From positions 1,406,501-1,470,500 of the forward strand of contig NC_092571.1 of the NCBI RefSeq assembly GCF_037975245.1: a stretch of 64,000 bases of DNA. The letters are read 5' to 3'. The stretch comes from Apostichopus japonicus. Its lineage: Eukaryota; Echinodermata; Holothuroidea; Aspidochirotida; Stichopodidae. Numbering within the stretch: position 1 is the first letter of the stretch; each line of letters starts with the position of its first letter. Positions 24,310 to 37,474 of this stretch are shown here, piece after piece. The notes below the pieces were generated by a model. That model did not search any database, was not told where the DNA came from, and saw nothing but the letters and a program-made list of their open reading frames with translations. Made by a program: the position numbers and the translations under genes.

Positions 24310-25159
24310 CCAGGGTGTGAGTGTTTAAAGTGCACTATACTGTTTTAATTTTAACGCAAATACTAGAAGTAAATGAATAGTTGTTTGTATTCCAGGGTGT
24401 GAGTGTTTACAGTGCACTATACTGTTTTAATTCTAACGCTGCAAATACTAGAAGTAAATGAATAGTTGTTTGTATTCCAGGGTGTGAGTGTTTACAGTGC
24501 ACTATACTGTTTTAATTCTAACACTGCAAATACTGTATATAAGTAAACGAATTGTTGTTTGTATTCCAGGGTGTGAGTGTTAACAGTGCACTATACTGTT
24601 GTAATTCTAACACTGTAAATACTATATAAGTAAGTGAATAGTTGTTTGTATTCCAGGGTGTAATCATTTACAGTGCACTACACTATGTGACTGCCTGTGG
24701 CTGTTGGTTCTTAAACTGGAAGTTCCATCTCCTTCACTGCTGATTTGAATTTATAAGGCAAACCTTGGTAAACCCACAGCCCAACTGTATTTATATTTAG
24801 TAGTGAGGGAAGCATGGTACATATTACCATAAAGGATAGTGACGTAAGAACTGCTTTTAAATAGCCTCCAAAACTTAGTCCCGACCTTAGATTAGTTTTT
24901 GTATTGGTCATGTCATTCTTCAAAGCTTATTGTACTGACAGTATCAGAAGTATGAATAACCCGTTCCTATTAGATCAAAGTTCGGAACTGTTCATACTAA
25001 CAATACGAGTGCTATGAAGCATGATATTTGAGGGGAAACTGAATAGGGTGGTTTTGAACTAAATATGAAGCACTTTAACAGATTTATGCAGGCCAGAGTT
25101 GAGCAAAGAACATGATAGTCAGTTTGGACAAATTTTTGAATGCTTCATAGAACTCATAA

Positions 25160-25770
25160 TCGTTAGTAAATACAAATAATAACAAATATATACAACTTGT
25201 GAATATTTATGAGAGGATAAAACATTTACAAGAAAGAAAGAAAACTATTGAAGCAATAATAGTAAGTAAGAAAATAAAGATCATAGATAGAAACCTGGAA
25301 CAAATATAAAACATAAGTAAAGTGTATAAATAAACATCAATAATAAACATCATAAATAAACATTTTGTATTATATATATTTGTACATTTTTCTTTTCTTT
25401 TCTTCCAGGGAGTCTCCTACCTTGTTAAGTCTTTTTAATACTTTGTAGGAGACTTCCTTTCCCATTGTACACAATTGGCGATAAAACAAATAAATGAATT
25501 CAACATCAGACAAACGCAAATAATATCAAAATACAACTTATGAATATTAATGACAGGATAAATCATGATAAGGAAGGAAAAGAAAAGCAATAATAGTTAG
25601 TAATAAAATAAAGATCATAGATGGAAAGGAACAAATATAAAACATGATCAGCAAAAAAAAGTGTATAAGTAAAACATCAAACAAACACCGGTTTCAAATG
25701 AGTTGGAGGATAATAACAAATACAACTTATGAATATTTATGACAGGATAAATTATTCATAACGGACGAAA
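25160..25770 (+). repeat. Three diverged copies of an AT-rich repeat
   Basis: The motif TACAACTTATGAATATTTATG with GACAGGATAAA recurs at about 25185, 25530 and 25727. The first two copies share AAAATAAAGATCATAGAT and AACAAATATAAAACAT. About 25340-25500 holds an insert ending GATAAAACAAATAAATGAATT, resembling a LINE 3' end. Confidence 0.6.
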
Positions 25771-27079
25771 GGAACACACACTTTGCAGACATTCTGTATC
25801 GACATCAATCATAGAAAACTCACCAGAGACCGTTTCCTGAGCAAGATAAAGTTTCCACATTTTTAATTTTAAAATATTAAGCATTTTAAGACAAAGAATA
25901 TGACTCATTTTACTTTATGAGGAGAAGCATGAACACACATATTTTATTCTATTTAAAGAAGACTGAAGTTTTGAAGTGGTATGTATTTCAAATATTCCTC
26001 AGGTCTAAAGAATTATAATATTTGAAGTTGTTGTTCACTTTTATGAGTTCGGTAAACTAGGTATTTAATACCCCCGAAGAAACAGTAGATGCAAGTTTTG
26101 CCTTTCCTTCTTCCTGGTCAAAATACACCACAGAATATTTTTCCTGGGGGATATTTTTGTCTTTTTTTTTTCCAGTCGTAGGTATTGATTTTGGGATGTA
26201 TGTGTTTCAGGGTAGATAATGTTAATACCGAGCGTCTCTCATGGCATCATTTGAATTTCAAATTTGCCTTTCTATTGGTTTCAAGTTTCTTTGTACTCTT
26301 AGAATCTGTACATTTTTTTTTTTTTTTTACCTCTTCTCTCAGAAATCTAACAAGAATATGCCATTCTGAAGCAATAAGCAACCTATCGTGAATCGTAAAT
26401 GATTGACAGCAATCTAAAAACTTAAGCTTTAGGGGTTAGGGGCATGCACACAGGATAAAGTAAGTTCAAAAACTTGTGATCTAATATATTGGGACTTTGG
26501 GGAGTTAAATAGGGAGTCCCCAGATCTTGTTTGTACCTACGCAGTGATAAACGTCTGTCCAACTTCCTCGTATTATTATCCTCCTATGTGTTGTTCACGT
26601 ACCGAGGTGTGACACTACACACTGCCTCCAGTCTACTGGTAAATGAAAAAGGGGCCAGTTTTCATGTTGGATGATGTATTTAAACTAAATCACAACGGCC
26701 GAAGGTAAAAGAGGTCGTCGGATTAAAAGGCCGACAACATGAAGGACTTTTGAATGTTTTTAACTGACTCGGCGGAAAGAGATTTAATTGTATACCCTGT
26801 TTACTGAAAGCGGCTTTTTGGAGTTAATTTTGACAAATTTACGATATGCTTTCTAGACCGAAATCTGTTGTCTATGCGGTTCAATGTATTCCTTGAATAT
26901 TGTCAAGTTTGCCTTGAAAGAATGAAGAAAAATGCCACAATTCTGAATAAAAGTTTATGTGACTAATACTTTTGGGAAAAGCACCCCTGGTGTCAAATTT
27001 TTATTTTAACAATTGAACAGTATCAGGAATTACTAAATATCGAAGGTCGACCTGAAAATTTAGGAAACAAATATAGGGG

Positions 27080-27300
27080 AGTGTTTTAGTTAGGTCAAGT
27101 GCTATCCTATTTTGGTTTGGTGAAATTGGTGACCAATCACAGTAAGCAGCTCTAAGCTAGAATACATTGAATGAAGATAATGCCCCGTATCTAGGAAGAG
27201 TCTTTTAGTTTGGTCAAGTGCTATCCCTATTTTGGTTTGGTGAAATTGGTGACCAATCTCAGTAAGCAGCTCTAAGCTAGAATTGATTGCACAAAGATAA
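27080..27300 (+). repeat. Tandem duplication, unit about 120 bp
   Basis: Two copies share GGTTTGGTGAAATTGGTGAC and AGTAAGCAGCTCTAAGCTAG with a few substitutions. No gene is associated with them. Confidence 0.85.
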
Positions 27301-29540
27301 TATTCTGTTGGTAGAATTTTTGCTTGTAAAAGCTGCATTTTGAGCTGATTTATAACATTTCTGTCATTTCTTACACATAATTAGATTCCTCTTAGTAATG
27401 GTTTCTACAGTTTGAAAACTCATAACTTGCAAGTTATTAAATCAGTCATGTATTCTTGAAAATTTTGTCAGATTGAGAATTTAATGCAATTTTTTGGTAT
27501 ATTTGATTTGGAAACCTTTGAAGGCTATCCCTAATTTTGTCGTTCTTGGTGTGACTTTTGGTCAACCAAATTTACAGAGTTAATTTGGAGAGACTTTTTT
27601 CATTTCCTTTATATGATTAGTTTGGTACCTACAGAATATGACAAATTAAATAATAATTTTCTTTTGTAGGCTTTTAATAATTTCATTGATATCTACTAAT
27701 ATATATAGTAACCATGGATATTTGAAATTGGTCGTAAAACTTATTACTATGACACAAAGTTGATGGATTTAATATTAAGCGTCCATGAAAACAAAAGCTT
27801 AGATACACAGCATATACTTGAAATAATGACAAGTTAATTAGTTTCGTGGGTTGATCTCCAATGGATATATCCACTATGGATTGGTTTTGCAATTTGGTTA
27901 AAATAATACCGAAACAGAAAAACCGAATGCTGTGTTAATTACTACGATGGAAAATAAAACTAGGCCTAACGTTTCCGTAATAGAAACAGAGAAAATAAGC
28001 TAAAAGGATATGAACTTATTGTCTCTGTCTAACAGTTATGTTTAAATGTGAAATGTTGATACTCTTTTGGGAACCTTGCCATGGATGAGACATGATTGCA
28101 AATATACTGTAATGCCTTCTGATCTGATGGTAAAACTGACTAGGTTGGTATGAGGGGGGGGGGGGGGGTAGAAAATCCGCCCTTTAGTAAGACTGCCATT
28201 CTTTTTTCGCCCCTGCCCACTTGTTAACCTTTCAATGTGATTAGATTGGAAAAGTTAGTCTGCGTGTTACGTGATCAATTCGCCAAGCCTGGCAAAGGAT
28301 ACAAGCTTGGAAAAGTCACTTTCACAGCTCAAATTTCCCGCGATCTAACGTGAGAGCCTATTAAAATGCCAGAGGCAGGTAAATTGTTATGGCAGTGGTA
28401 TAAAAGGGGGCATTTGAAATGAATGCATTGTATGAAAGAAGTAGCATAGGTGTCGTATACCTAGCTATTAAAGTATTTTACTAACACATTGTAAGAATAT
28501 TATATATATACCCAGAGAGATGAAAGCCTTTACACCTTATAGTTACCTAACAACGCATCTGTTAATGCTTAAAAGCCTAGCTTGCAGGAGCTGCCCTAGA
28601 GGTACTGAACATAATAACGTACTGCAAAATACGGACAAGGCCCAACAGTTGTACAATGTGTCATATGACACTGTCGTTAAGCCCTTGTGAAGCCAGCAAA
28701 GATTCAGGCAGGTTGTAGATTTTGTAAAAAATTAACATAGAAAACTATTCTTCTGTTAAAACAGGGGAGTACGTGTTGGAAGGCATGTACCTATAAGAAG
28801 ATAAACAAAAAAGAAGAAAAACGGGTCCAGTTTTTCTCATTACAATACAGAAGATGACTCATTATGGGCTATTCCTCAATGCACATTGATAAAGGACTAG
28901 TAATTGTTCAGGTTGATGAGGGATTAGTTGAAATCTTATGGTATTAGCTGCTTAATCCACAAGCAAAGTAATGTTATCCTGTACCACACAGAAGCTTCAA
29001 TGTAAGCTTGAGCAAGCAGTTTATGAGCTATTTTCTCTGTTATATGCAAAGCCTTGTTGGAGATGCACCGTAAAGCTCAGGTGCTGTGCAGTCTATTTTA
29101 GTCTCAAGGGATATCACTCTTCATACTTCCAATGAAAATCTTTCCATCAAAGAAATTCTCCCAGACCTTCGATATTAAACTTTCATGTTCGCTCAATGCC
29201 TGCGATGCATGACCTAGCTGAAACTTACATTAACGTGCATTTAAGCATAACAAATTTTATTTAAAATTTGATCGTAGTTTAGAAAAAGAAAAAGGGGACA
29301 AAAAAGTACTTGTGCCTATGAGAGCAAACAGCTAATTTATTTATTTTATGGTCTCGCATGCTGCAGGTGGAAACCAATTTCCATATTGCATAATAATGCT
29401 TCACTTCATACTTACATGATAAACCTATCAGCAAAGGTAGTACCTCGTTGAAATCGTGTCCGGAAAAAGACCCAACTAAAAACAAACTTGACATAGTTGC
29501 TTTGATTCATAACCCTAGTCATGGTCGAGCTTGCAGTTCA
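27301..29540. other. Intergenic DNA, no gene seen
   Basis: Unique AT-rich sequence with a G run near 28155-28170. No splice-consistent exons or known repeats were recognised. Confidence 0.4.
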
Positions 29541-29554
29541 TTTTTCCCATCTAT

Positions 29555-30260
29555 GGTCTGTGTGTGTGTGTGTGTCTGTGTGCGTTTGTTTTGTATTCTG
29601 ACCGAGGACTTGAACAAAAGAATTTCAGGTCCTCGGTTGTGATTTCTTAAGAATCACCACGTCCTCGGAAGAATTCTATTGTATGGGGTATTGTTAAGGT
29701 TAGGGTACGTGGATTTGAACAATGGAAAAAACAATGGGGTCCTCGGTCTGAATGTAAAACAAACATGTGTGTGTCTGTGTGTGTGCCCTTTTCACAGTCC
29801 AGCCTAGACTCATTTTGACGTTCTATGGTCTGGTTTTGTTGCGTCCCTTCGCAGTCCAACCTAGAATCACTGTATTTCCCAAGTCTCTATGATTTAGTTT
29901 TGTTGTGCACCTATGCCCTTCTGTGGTGTGGTTTTGTCAATTATGCCCCTTTCACAGTGTAGCCTAGACTCATTGTGCCCTTCCATACACTGGTTTTGTT
30001 ATGCCCTGTATACAGTCCATGCCATCCTGGACTTCCCCTGCCCTCACACATTCTACCTACAACCCATCCTAGGATAGCCCAGCCCTTGCATATAGTCTAA
30101 GAATTTTGCCCTTTTTAACATTGCATCTTAGAATCATCCTTCTTATGCCCTTTTCATAGTCCAGTCTAGGCATCCTCTACCATTACGTAGTCTGTTTTGG
30201 TTGTGCCTGTTTCACAGACCAGCCTACATGGCCCTGCCCTTCTATTGTCTATTTAATATA
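29555..30260 (+). repeat. TG microsatellite and degenerate tandem repeat
   Basis: A (GT)n tract at about 29560-29585 precedes repeats of roughly 55-65 bp with the theme CACAGTCCAGCCTAGACTCA and TGGTCTGGTTTTGTTG. The copies become more diverged toward 30250. Confidence 0.6.
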
Positions 30261-30960
30261 CCCGTTTCAAGCTATGTCAGACTCACCAACTCTCTGGTCA
30301 AACCAAATACAGACTGGATTGCTTCAATTAACAGAGATTTTCAAAAGTAAACACATAAGATCCATCACCCCATATTCCTTAAACACACATAACCTGGACC
30401 ACATACATCAGCTACTCTTTATATGGTTATTCTATTACTTGTTATATCAACCATCAACCAACACCAAGATGTTTATTGCATCAGCTCATTTATGTTTTGT
30501 TAGTCTCTAATTAAAGTGGGGCCAGAGAGCATAGGACCATATAGTAATCTCTTCTATAACCCGCCGCTTCGGTGGTACTACGTAAGAAGGGATGATGCTC
30601 ATAAGAATTCCTCATATCTGTGTAATCTGCCTGCAGGGTCATCGTTGAGGCAGATTTATGATCCAACCAGGGGAATGATGGTATTTATTATACAAAGCTT
30701 AACAAACTGTCAACAAGATAAACTCATGTTTTTGGCTTGTCAGAGTTCATTACATTAGAGGCATTCTGACGGTGACCAAAGATGATGATGATGCACGCGG
30801 CTTATCAATATCTGTACCCCCCCCCCCCCGCAATAACTGAAGTAAGAGCTTTGTCATCGCTGTTACCTGCTGCTTTGTATCATGGAACAAGCTGTATATC
30901 TCTGCTAATCTTAACAGTGAAATAGGTAGCCATATGGACTGTGGCTGATATATATATGCA

Positions 30961-30995
30961 TTAAAGGGTGTGAAGAAGGTCTTCACTCCCTTTAA
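30961..30995. mobile_element. 35-bp palindromic remnant of the TTAA MITE family
   Basis: TTAAAGGGTGTGAAGA at the left is mirrored by its reverse complement with one mismatch, around a 3-bp centre, with TTAA at both ends. The sequence equals the ends of the MITE at 50994-51367 (right end TTAAAGGGTGTGAAGA on the minus strand), so this looks like two termini joined with no interior. Confidence 0.6.
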
Positions 30996-30999
30996 TGGT

Positions 31000-33990
31000 C
31001 AACACGCTCAAATTTCAATTAGCATCTTACTGCCACTATCAACATTGTTATAATCCACAATGAGCTATGTTTAATTGTTTATATAAACACCCCCATTAAT
31101 AAATTTCATTTTCATTACATTTATTTTGCTTTTTCTCAATATAAATAACAATGTAGGTTGAATAGATGTACATGTATGCTTTTACACAAATAATAATTTT
31201 ACGGTTTGGATTCGTTTTGAGTTTTAGATCATCCAGATAAGTACTTTTGAGAAAGTTTAGCAAAGTTTAAGCTTGCTAAAATGTAGGGGTCAATACTGAT
31301 TATCTTTAATTAATTTTTATTAATTTTTATATGAATGAACAGTCTGTTTTCAACTAGATAAAAATGCATAGCTGGAGGCGAAAATTGTTGTCTTTTTTGG
31401 GGGCTAATACTAAAGTATTTTAGTACACAAAAAATACTGTAGTTCCTGTTTAGTCTAAAGAGACAGTAATTTATAGAAATTTGATGTCAAAGTTAGCAGA
31501 TTCTCACTGACCAGAAACGCGATGCCTGAAAGCTGCATGAACGTACAGGTCACTGTGTGACGTAATCTGTGGAGTGTACTGCGAACGCGAAACAATAACA
31601 ATGGACTTTCCACAAACTTCTCGTTAGAAAGTGAACCATTTATTAACGTCACTCTTCCAATAAACTTGCAGCTAAGAGAGAAAGAAAAATTGTTGTTAGA
31701 ATTGTTCACACATTTGTCAACTCATTTTGGGTAACAATTCTTCAAGTAAAAGTGAAGTATGGTTAAAAAAACGCCTCAACGTCTGGTCATATTTCGGAAG
31801 ATAAGTTGCTATTGTAGGCCAGTATTCTTACTGGGCGCTACAATATCGAAGTCATGCCGCAATTGAAAGGCTTACCCTGTGAAACATGTCGACATTTTGG
31901 TATTTCTTCATTTGTTGTTGCAATTAATCGTGTTTGCAGTTAGTTTCCAGTCAGTATATGCAATATTAATCGAATCCACAAAATATATTTAGCTTTGGGT
32001 TTGTCTCAGTCTCGCTGCCATAAAGTAAGGCTTTCAGAAAGTCACAACTCCAAAATGATCTTCTTTCCCTGCACCTATGGGGTAAATCACGGCTGAAGAT
32101 AAACAATTGAGTATGCACATTAGAATAACAAGGCAATTGTGGCTAATGAGTTTAGGCATACAAAAAATTACGGAGACTACCTTTAGAGGGCCTCTTCGTA
32201 GGCTGTATTGCCTATACGTGTTTGCCTGCAGACGATAGGAAACCCCTTACAAAATTAATTCAAAAGCTGTGACGTTTTTCGTAGGTTTGACTGGGAAAGG
32301 TAAAGAAACTTAACTTTTGGTTTTCTGAAGTGTTTTTGCAACCTCCTACTACACAATTCATTGGCATTTTGATATTAACAGTATGACAGAGTGTCGCATC
32401 GGCGTAGTGTTAGTGCTGAAGTGAAAAGCTTGATCAAAAGTTTTCCTCAACCGACTCCGCACAAGTACGTCACAGGGTGACCTGCAGTCACGTGAGCGCT
32501 TAGGAATTTTTGCAAAAAGAGCAAATTCCTTGTCAAAAAAGTGCTAGGTTTGATCAAGGTTTACCAAAAGGAAATAATACAATGTGTCATACATCAATGG
32601 AAAGGTACAAGTGTAAAGATTCAATGTATTAAACATAGATTTGAAAGGATTAGAGAATGTCGAAAAACCACCAGCTATGCATGTTAATACTTCCCTATGA
32701 GTGCACGGTAATAATTTGTAAACTGACCTTGTTGTCTGTTGCTAAGCAATAAAGTATTTGGTTGCATTACATAAACTTTACATTCCACTTGCCATCAAAT
32801 TTACCCATCAAAATATCTCATTGAATAATTCTCTACAAGCTCCATGAATTTATATAAAAATATGCAAATTAAACTTCAATGTCAGTTTAAAGGAATAATA
32901 AAAGTTCAGCCCGATTCTTATATGCAAATTAGGGTGGGACAAGGGGACAGATCTGATTTGAAAGTTGTGGTAGACCTAGGCTACCTAGACCTAAGTGTTG
33001 ATATTTGTTTTGATAGTAACAATATTTCTGAAATGCTCAAATAAATCCCTTAAAATATGCAAACAAACAGACATATGCAATCATGCAAACAAACAATATA
33101 AATGTGAGATCTATGACCACAGCTAAAAGCTTTGATACGTAGAGGTGACCGGATACACAAGGAATACTGTGGCTAGTATTCTGCTAGCATTTTTGCATAT
33201 ATATTAAATTATCCCATGAAATCCACCAAAATTATCCAGAAGAACCGACGATAGAATGATATGTCATATTTTGAAAAGAGACTGAAATTCCTAATTTTTA
33301 TGAAACAGATTTTCATGATATCTTCCTCCCCTGTGTGCAAGCATAGATATATAGTGTAATATTATAATATCATTCCTGTACTTAGAATGATAACAGCTCT
33401 TCATTGGAGAAAGTGTCCCAGAGGGTTTGCTCCACCATTCAGTGTCGCATTGTCTGCCACCCGGATACTCTTCTGTAAACGATCTAGTAATCCCATCTTT
33501 CTCACGATAACATTTCGCACAGACGAGACATTAAGGTTGTCAGATTATAAGGATACTTCCCTCATGAATTTATGATTGCAGCACTGGCGAATATTGCTAT
33601 GAAATCCCTGCAGAGAGGGTGAACTGAGCTATATTCATTGTCTTTCGTTGCAGGGAACTTGTTATCAAACTTGTAAACTAATCTGGTTAAGTGTCGTTTT
33701 AGAAATAAGGAAAAATTTATAAGGGTGAAGTTGTGAACTTTATTCTTTGTTCATTCTGGGATTGATAGCACTTGGAGCCATGTACATGATGTTGAATGCG
33801 ACCTTATAGTTTGCAAAACTGTCGCCAAACATTTGTCAGAGCCAAGCTGAAGTTATTATTTTCTCCAAGACTTATTTTTAAGATCATTTGCTAGTAGTTG
33901 TCCAAGGGATAACCTGGACTCATTTTAATGTCCTCATGAGGCAATGTTGGTTGTTGTCCCACTAAAATTCTTGTATAGAGCTATAACTGA
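31000..33990. other. Intergenic DNA, no gene seen
   Basis: AT-rich unique sequence. No recognised repeat family or supportable exon; the ORFs are under 90 codons without domain similarity. Confidence 0.4.
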
Positions 33991-34014
33991 GTGCTTACAT
34001 CAATACTGTTTACC

Positions 34015-34740
34015 ATCTCCCCTACTCCCTCCATCCAACTCCCCTACTCCCTCCATCAGTCTCCTCTTCCCTTTGTCAGTCAGCTCCTCCCTCCATCAGT
34101 CCTCACACTTGCTTACTCCCCTCCCCTCCTTTCCTTAGTTCTCTCCTCCCTGCATCACTTCTTCATCTGCTGCCCCAGTCTCTCCCTCTCTCAGTCTTCC
34201 CCTAGCTGTCCTCCTTCCTTCCGTCAATCCCCTTCTCCCTTCCTCAGTCCATCTCCCTCCATCAGTGCGCTCCTTTCCCAGACCCCTCCTTCCTGCCTCC
34301 ATGTCATGAGTCTGTTACCCCCCATCAGTCCCTTCCTCCCTACTTTTATCCCCTTCTCCCTTCATTTATCCATATCTCCCTCCCTCGGTCCCCTTCTCCC
34401 TACCTCAGTCCCCTTCTCCCTACCTCAGTCCCCTTCTTCCTCCCTCGATCCCCTTCTCCCTCCCTTGATCCCCTTCTCCCTCCTTCTGTCCCATCCCCCT
34501 CCCTCGGTCCCCTCCCTTGGTCCCATCCTCCCTCCCTCCCTCGGCCCCATCCTCCTTCCCTCGGTCCCATCCTCCTTGGATCCCATCCTCCCTACCTCTG
34601 TCCCCTCCTCCCTCCCTCGATCCCCTCCTTTGGCCCCGATTCTCCGTCCCTCGGCCTCAGTCTCCCTCCCTCTGTGTCATTCTCTCTCTCTCTCGTTCCC
34701 ATTTTCCCTCCCTCTGTCCCATTTTCCCTCACACTTGTTT
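34015..34740 (+). repeat. Pyrimidine-rich tandem repeat, about 13-26 bp
   Basis: Runs of CTCCCTCC alternating with ATCAGTCC, TCGGTCCC and TTCTCCCT. The 304-codon ORF over it (33991-34905) is Ser/Pro/Leu simple sequence, and other frames over it are open too, so it is not called as a gene. Confidence 0.85.
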
Positions 34741-34904
34741 TTTCTAATAAGCATTTCATTGCTGATAAAAAACCAATCTGGAGTTTTGCTCTGTTTCATG
34801 ATTAACAGAAGGGATGGTTATAAACACCTTATCATATGCCCACACTCATTAAGACACACATGTGTTAAAATGAAGTGCTGCTACCTCACAGATGGGCCTG
34901 CATG

Positions 34905-36030
34905 ATTATAAAGTAATAGTGGTTAAGTCGGGATTTGCTTCGGGGGGTCACAACTGCAGAAATTGATGTTACACTTACCCCGTAATGCATGCAAGATTAA
35001 TGCTCTGGCTGAACATGTAATATACAAACTTGAGGCAATTGCTTTTACAGGAACTGTGTGGCAAAAAAAACACAGGTTCTTTTCTGAGAAAGTTTCCAAA
35101 CTACTGCTTTTGTGAAGGATGGGTTTTAATAATATAACATTGAAACTACTCGATCTCTTACGTTGACCATTAAAGTATCGATTTTTCAGGAAACGTTGCA
35201 CATAAATTATTTTGGCAGAAACTCTATCCACTTAAAACAGTGCTGCTAGGAGGGGCCAATATTTTTCACTGAGGAGAAAAAGACCATTTGCATGAAGCCC
35301 AAAGAGAGAAAAAAGAACAAGGATACAAAAATTTGAAACAGAAAGCAAACAACAACTATGAATTGCTCAAGCAAGACCAAGGCTTCATGTAGCAATGTTT
35401 TCCCTTTGATCCTTAAGATTTGATCAAAACAGTTCCTTCTATTGAATCTATAGAGAGGGGAATATTGGATAATTTGTTATTCCTTTAGGCAAGAGAGAAA
35501 AGGAAAAAGAAAGAAAAAAGCAGAAGACAGAATTGATAAAGTGAGTGGAGGGGGGAGGGGGGGGATGTTGTGATCACTGCCAAACATGAGGCCAGTTTCA
35601 GGGTGTTACTGTTTAAGACTGTCCCTGGAATTATTACAGAACAGAATTAAACAATCATTGATAAATTACGGTGAAAAAAAGAGGGGTTGAATTTTGTCGT
35701 GTTGTGGATTCTAACAGGAGGAAGAATCCAGCTACAACCTGGTTAGGTTTAATAATTAATTACTCATCTACAAAAAGGTATCGTTGATATCGGGAATTCC
35801 ATACAATTCATATATTTATCAAAAATCAGTGCTGCACTTCAAATAATATGGTGAGAAAAATTAGCATAATTAACAAAATTCATAATTATAATATAATAAC
35901 ATACATGAGAACACACGGTTTGTATCTTATTCTATAAAATGGAAGGAAATCAGATAGAAAGTTTGTGAGAAACTTATATGCAGATGCTAACTATCTGATA
36001 GCATCCAAAGAAAAACAAAAGAAAATAAAA
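34905..36030. other. Intergenic DNA, no gene seen
   Basis: AT-rich sequence with a short G-rich tract near 35545. Nothing coding is supported. Confidence 0.4.
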
Positions 36031-36320
36031 CTGTTAGCAAACTACTTATCCACTAGAGAGCCTGTCTAAGAGAATGTGTAAAAGTAAGTTGGCCTGACGT
36101 TTCGATCCTGGCAGGATCTTCTTCAGAGGCTAAATGACAAATAACGTACAGTAACAGAAGGGACAAATACACACACAAAATACAGACAGGTTAATGAGCA
36201 TGGTGAACACAATGAAATAGATGTAAGGGGATTAGTAGACAAGGGATGGAGAGAAGAAAGAAAGAAACCAACAGGGGAAGAGGAGAGGTGGGAGATAAAC
36301 AGTAGAGGGACAAAAGAAGA
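36031..36320 (-). mobile_element. Penelope-like element 3' end, truncated
   Basis: The minus strand matches the 3' UTR of the Penelope-like element at 46.8-47.0 kb (CATTGTGTTCACCATGCTCA, CATTTAGCCTCTGAAGAAG, CGAAACGTCAGGCC). It extends about 45 bp further at the 3' side than the 47-kb copy. Coding sequence is absent. It includes a complete hammerhead-like motif (36092-36130). Confidence 0.88.
36092..36130 (-). ncRNA. Hammerhead ribozyme motif in the Penelope 3' end
   Basis: Read on the minus strand: GCCT/AGGC stem I, CTGAAGA core, GATCC/GGATC stem II, GAAA, palindromic ACGT stem III and GTC cleavage site. It is identical to the 46951-46989 motif except for one stem II loop base. Confidence 0.6.
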
Positions 36321-37474
36321 AGAACAAGGAGAACAGTTGAAAGCAATGACAAATCTTTAACAAAGAAGCATAGACCAAAATGTACAAGTTGTGAAACATG
36401 AAAACAATTTCTTGAAAAATTTGAACAAAAGAATTGTATTTGGTAGAAAATTCCACAGATCAGTGCCACAACAAGATTATATATCCTGATGGAATGAAGA
36501 TTTGAACATTCAGGTTCCCCTGTAACTGTAGAGCGACTTTGAAATGAAATATCAAAGGCGCATGTCTGTGACAACGGGGTCAACCATGGCTACTACAGAC
36601 GTCACATGATTCATGTTCTCATATATTGCTCAAAAGGAAATTAGACTTTACTTGTAAAACCATTTTTATCAATTTGAATATTAACTGGAAAATAAAAAAA
36701 TAAAAATGTTCCAACATTTAACGATTACAACTATCTAACAAAGAAGGGAAAAAGAAAAATGAAAAATACAGAAAAAGAAAATAAAGATCTGGCTGACTTT
36801 TTATGCCTTACGGGATCAAAATATGGATTTATGAGAATAAGAAACAATTTTTCCGTTTGGCAAATACTTCTGGAAGTACTGGTAAAGTAACAACACTTAT
36901 CATTCTCCCTGAATGACTTTACACCACCGATCGTCGATTTCTCTCGTTCTCTCAAGACTTTTTTCCCCCCCATTCTTGTATTGATCTATCCCTTCTTTGC
37001 CCGAGGGTCATCGGTTCCACCACTCTTAAAAAAGAGTCCTCTACATATTGCTAGCTCAGAGTAATGTGCTGTAAGGCCTGCCTCTCGTGCACATTCGAGT
37101 TTCGTCTCTCCTCATCAATTTCTGTGTCTAATAATGATCGCTTGCACCTTCGGCAAACTAAATCTTAAAGGAACGTGCATGCATATCTGGCAGATAAAGA
37201 ACCTACGTACAGTGCATTGGATAAAAGTTCCAAAGTCGATGAGAAAATTGTCCCACCTACTTTTAAGTAATTCAAGAGATTCCAATGGTGAACATGATTT
37301 TTGGTAATGATGAAAAACATTCTCTAAAAGTGTTGCAATACATGAGTAAATGAAAATCACATTGGTATCATATTTGATCATGAAGATTTTAATATGACAA
37401 ACTTTGGTAAAAGCTTAACAGTATATGCTCCTGGTTAGCACTTTGTGGCAATTTTAATCAGATTGAAAGGTTTC

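Larger units (their letters stand above)
21745..24690 (+). repeat. 85-bp minisatellite, about 11 units, interrupted by a LINE
   Basis: Units start at CCAGGGTGTGAGTG, at 21760, 21847, 21932, 22012, 22097 and 22182, then after the LINE at 24310, 24392, 24477, 24566 and 24653. Most spacings are 85 bp, with a range of 80-89. Each unit contains AGTGCACTATACTG and TGCAAATACTA. Before the LINE the units alternate between two types, giving a two-unit higher-order period. Confidence 0.95.

Noticed and set aside
33991-34905. 304-codon ORF on the plus strand
   Set aside because: It lies almost wholly in a pyrimidine-rich tandem repeat; Ser/Pro/Leu composition only, with other overlapping frames open.
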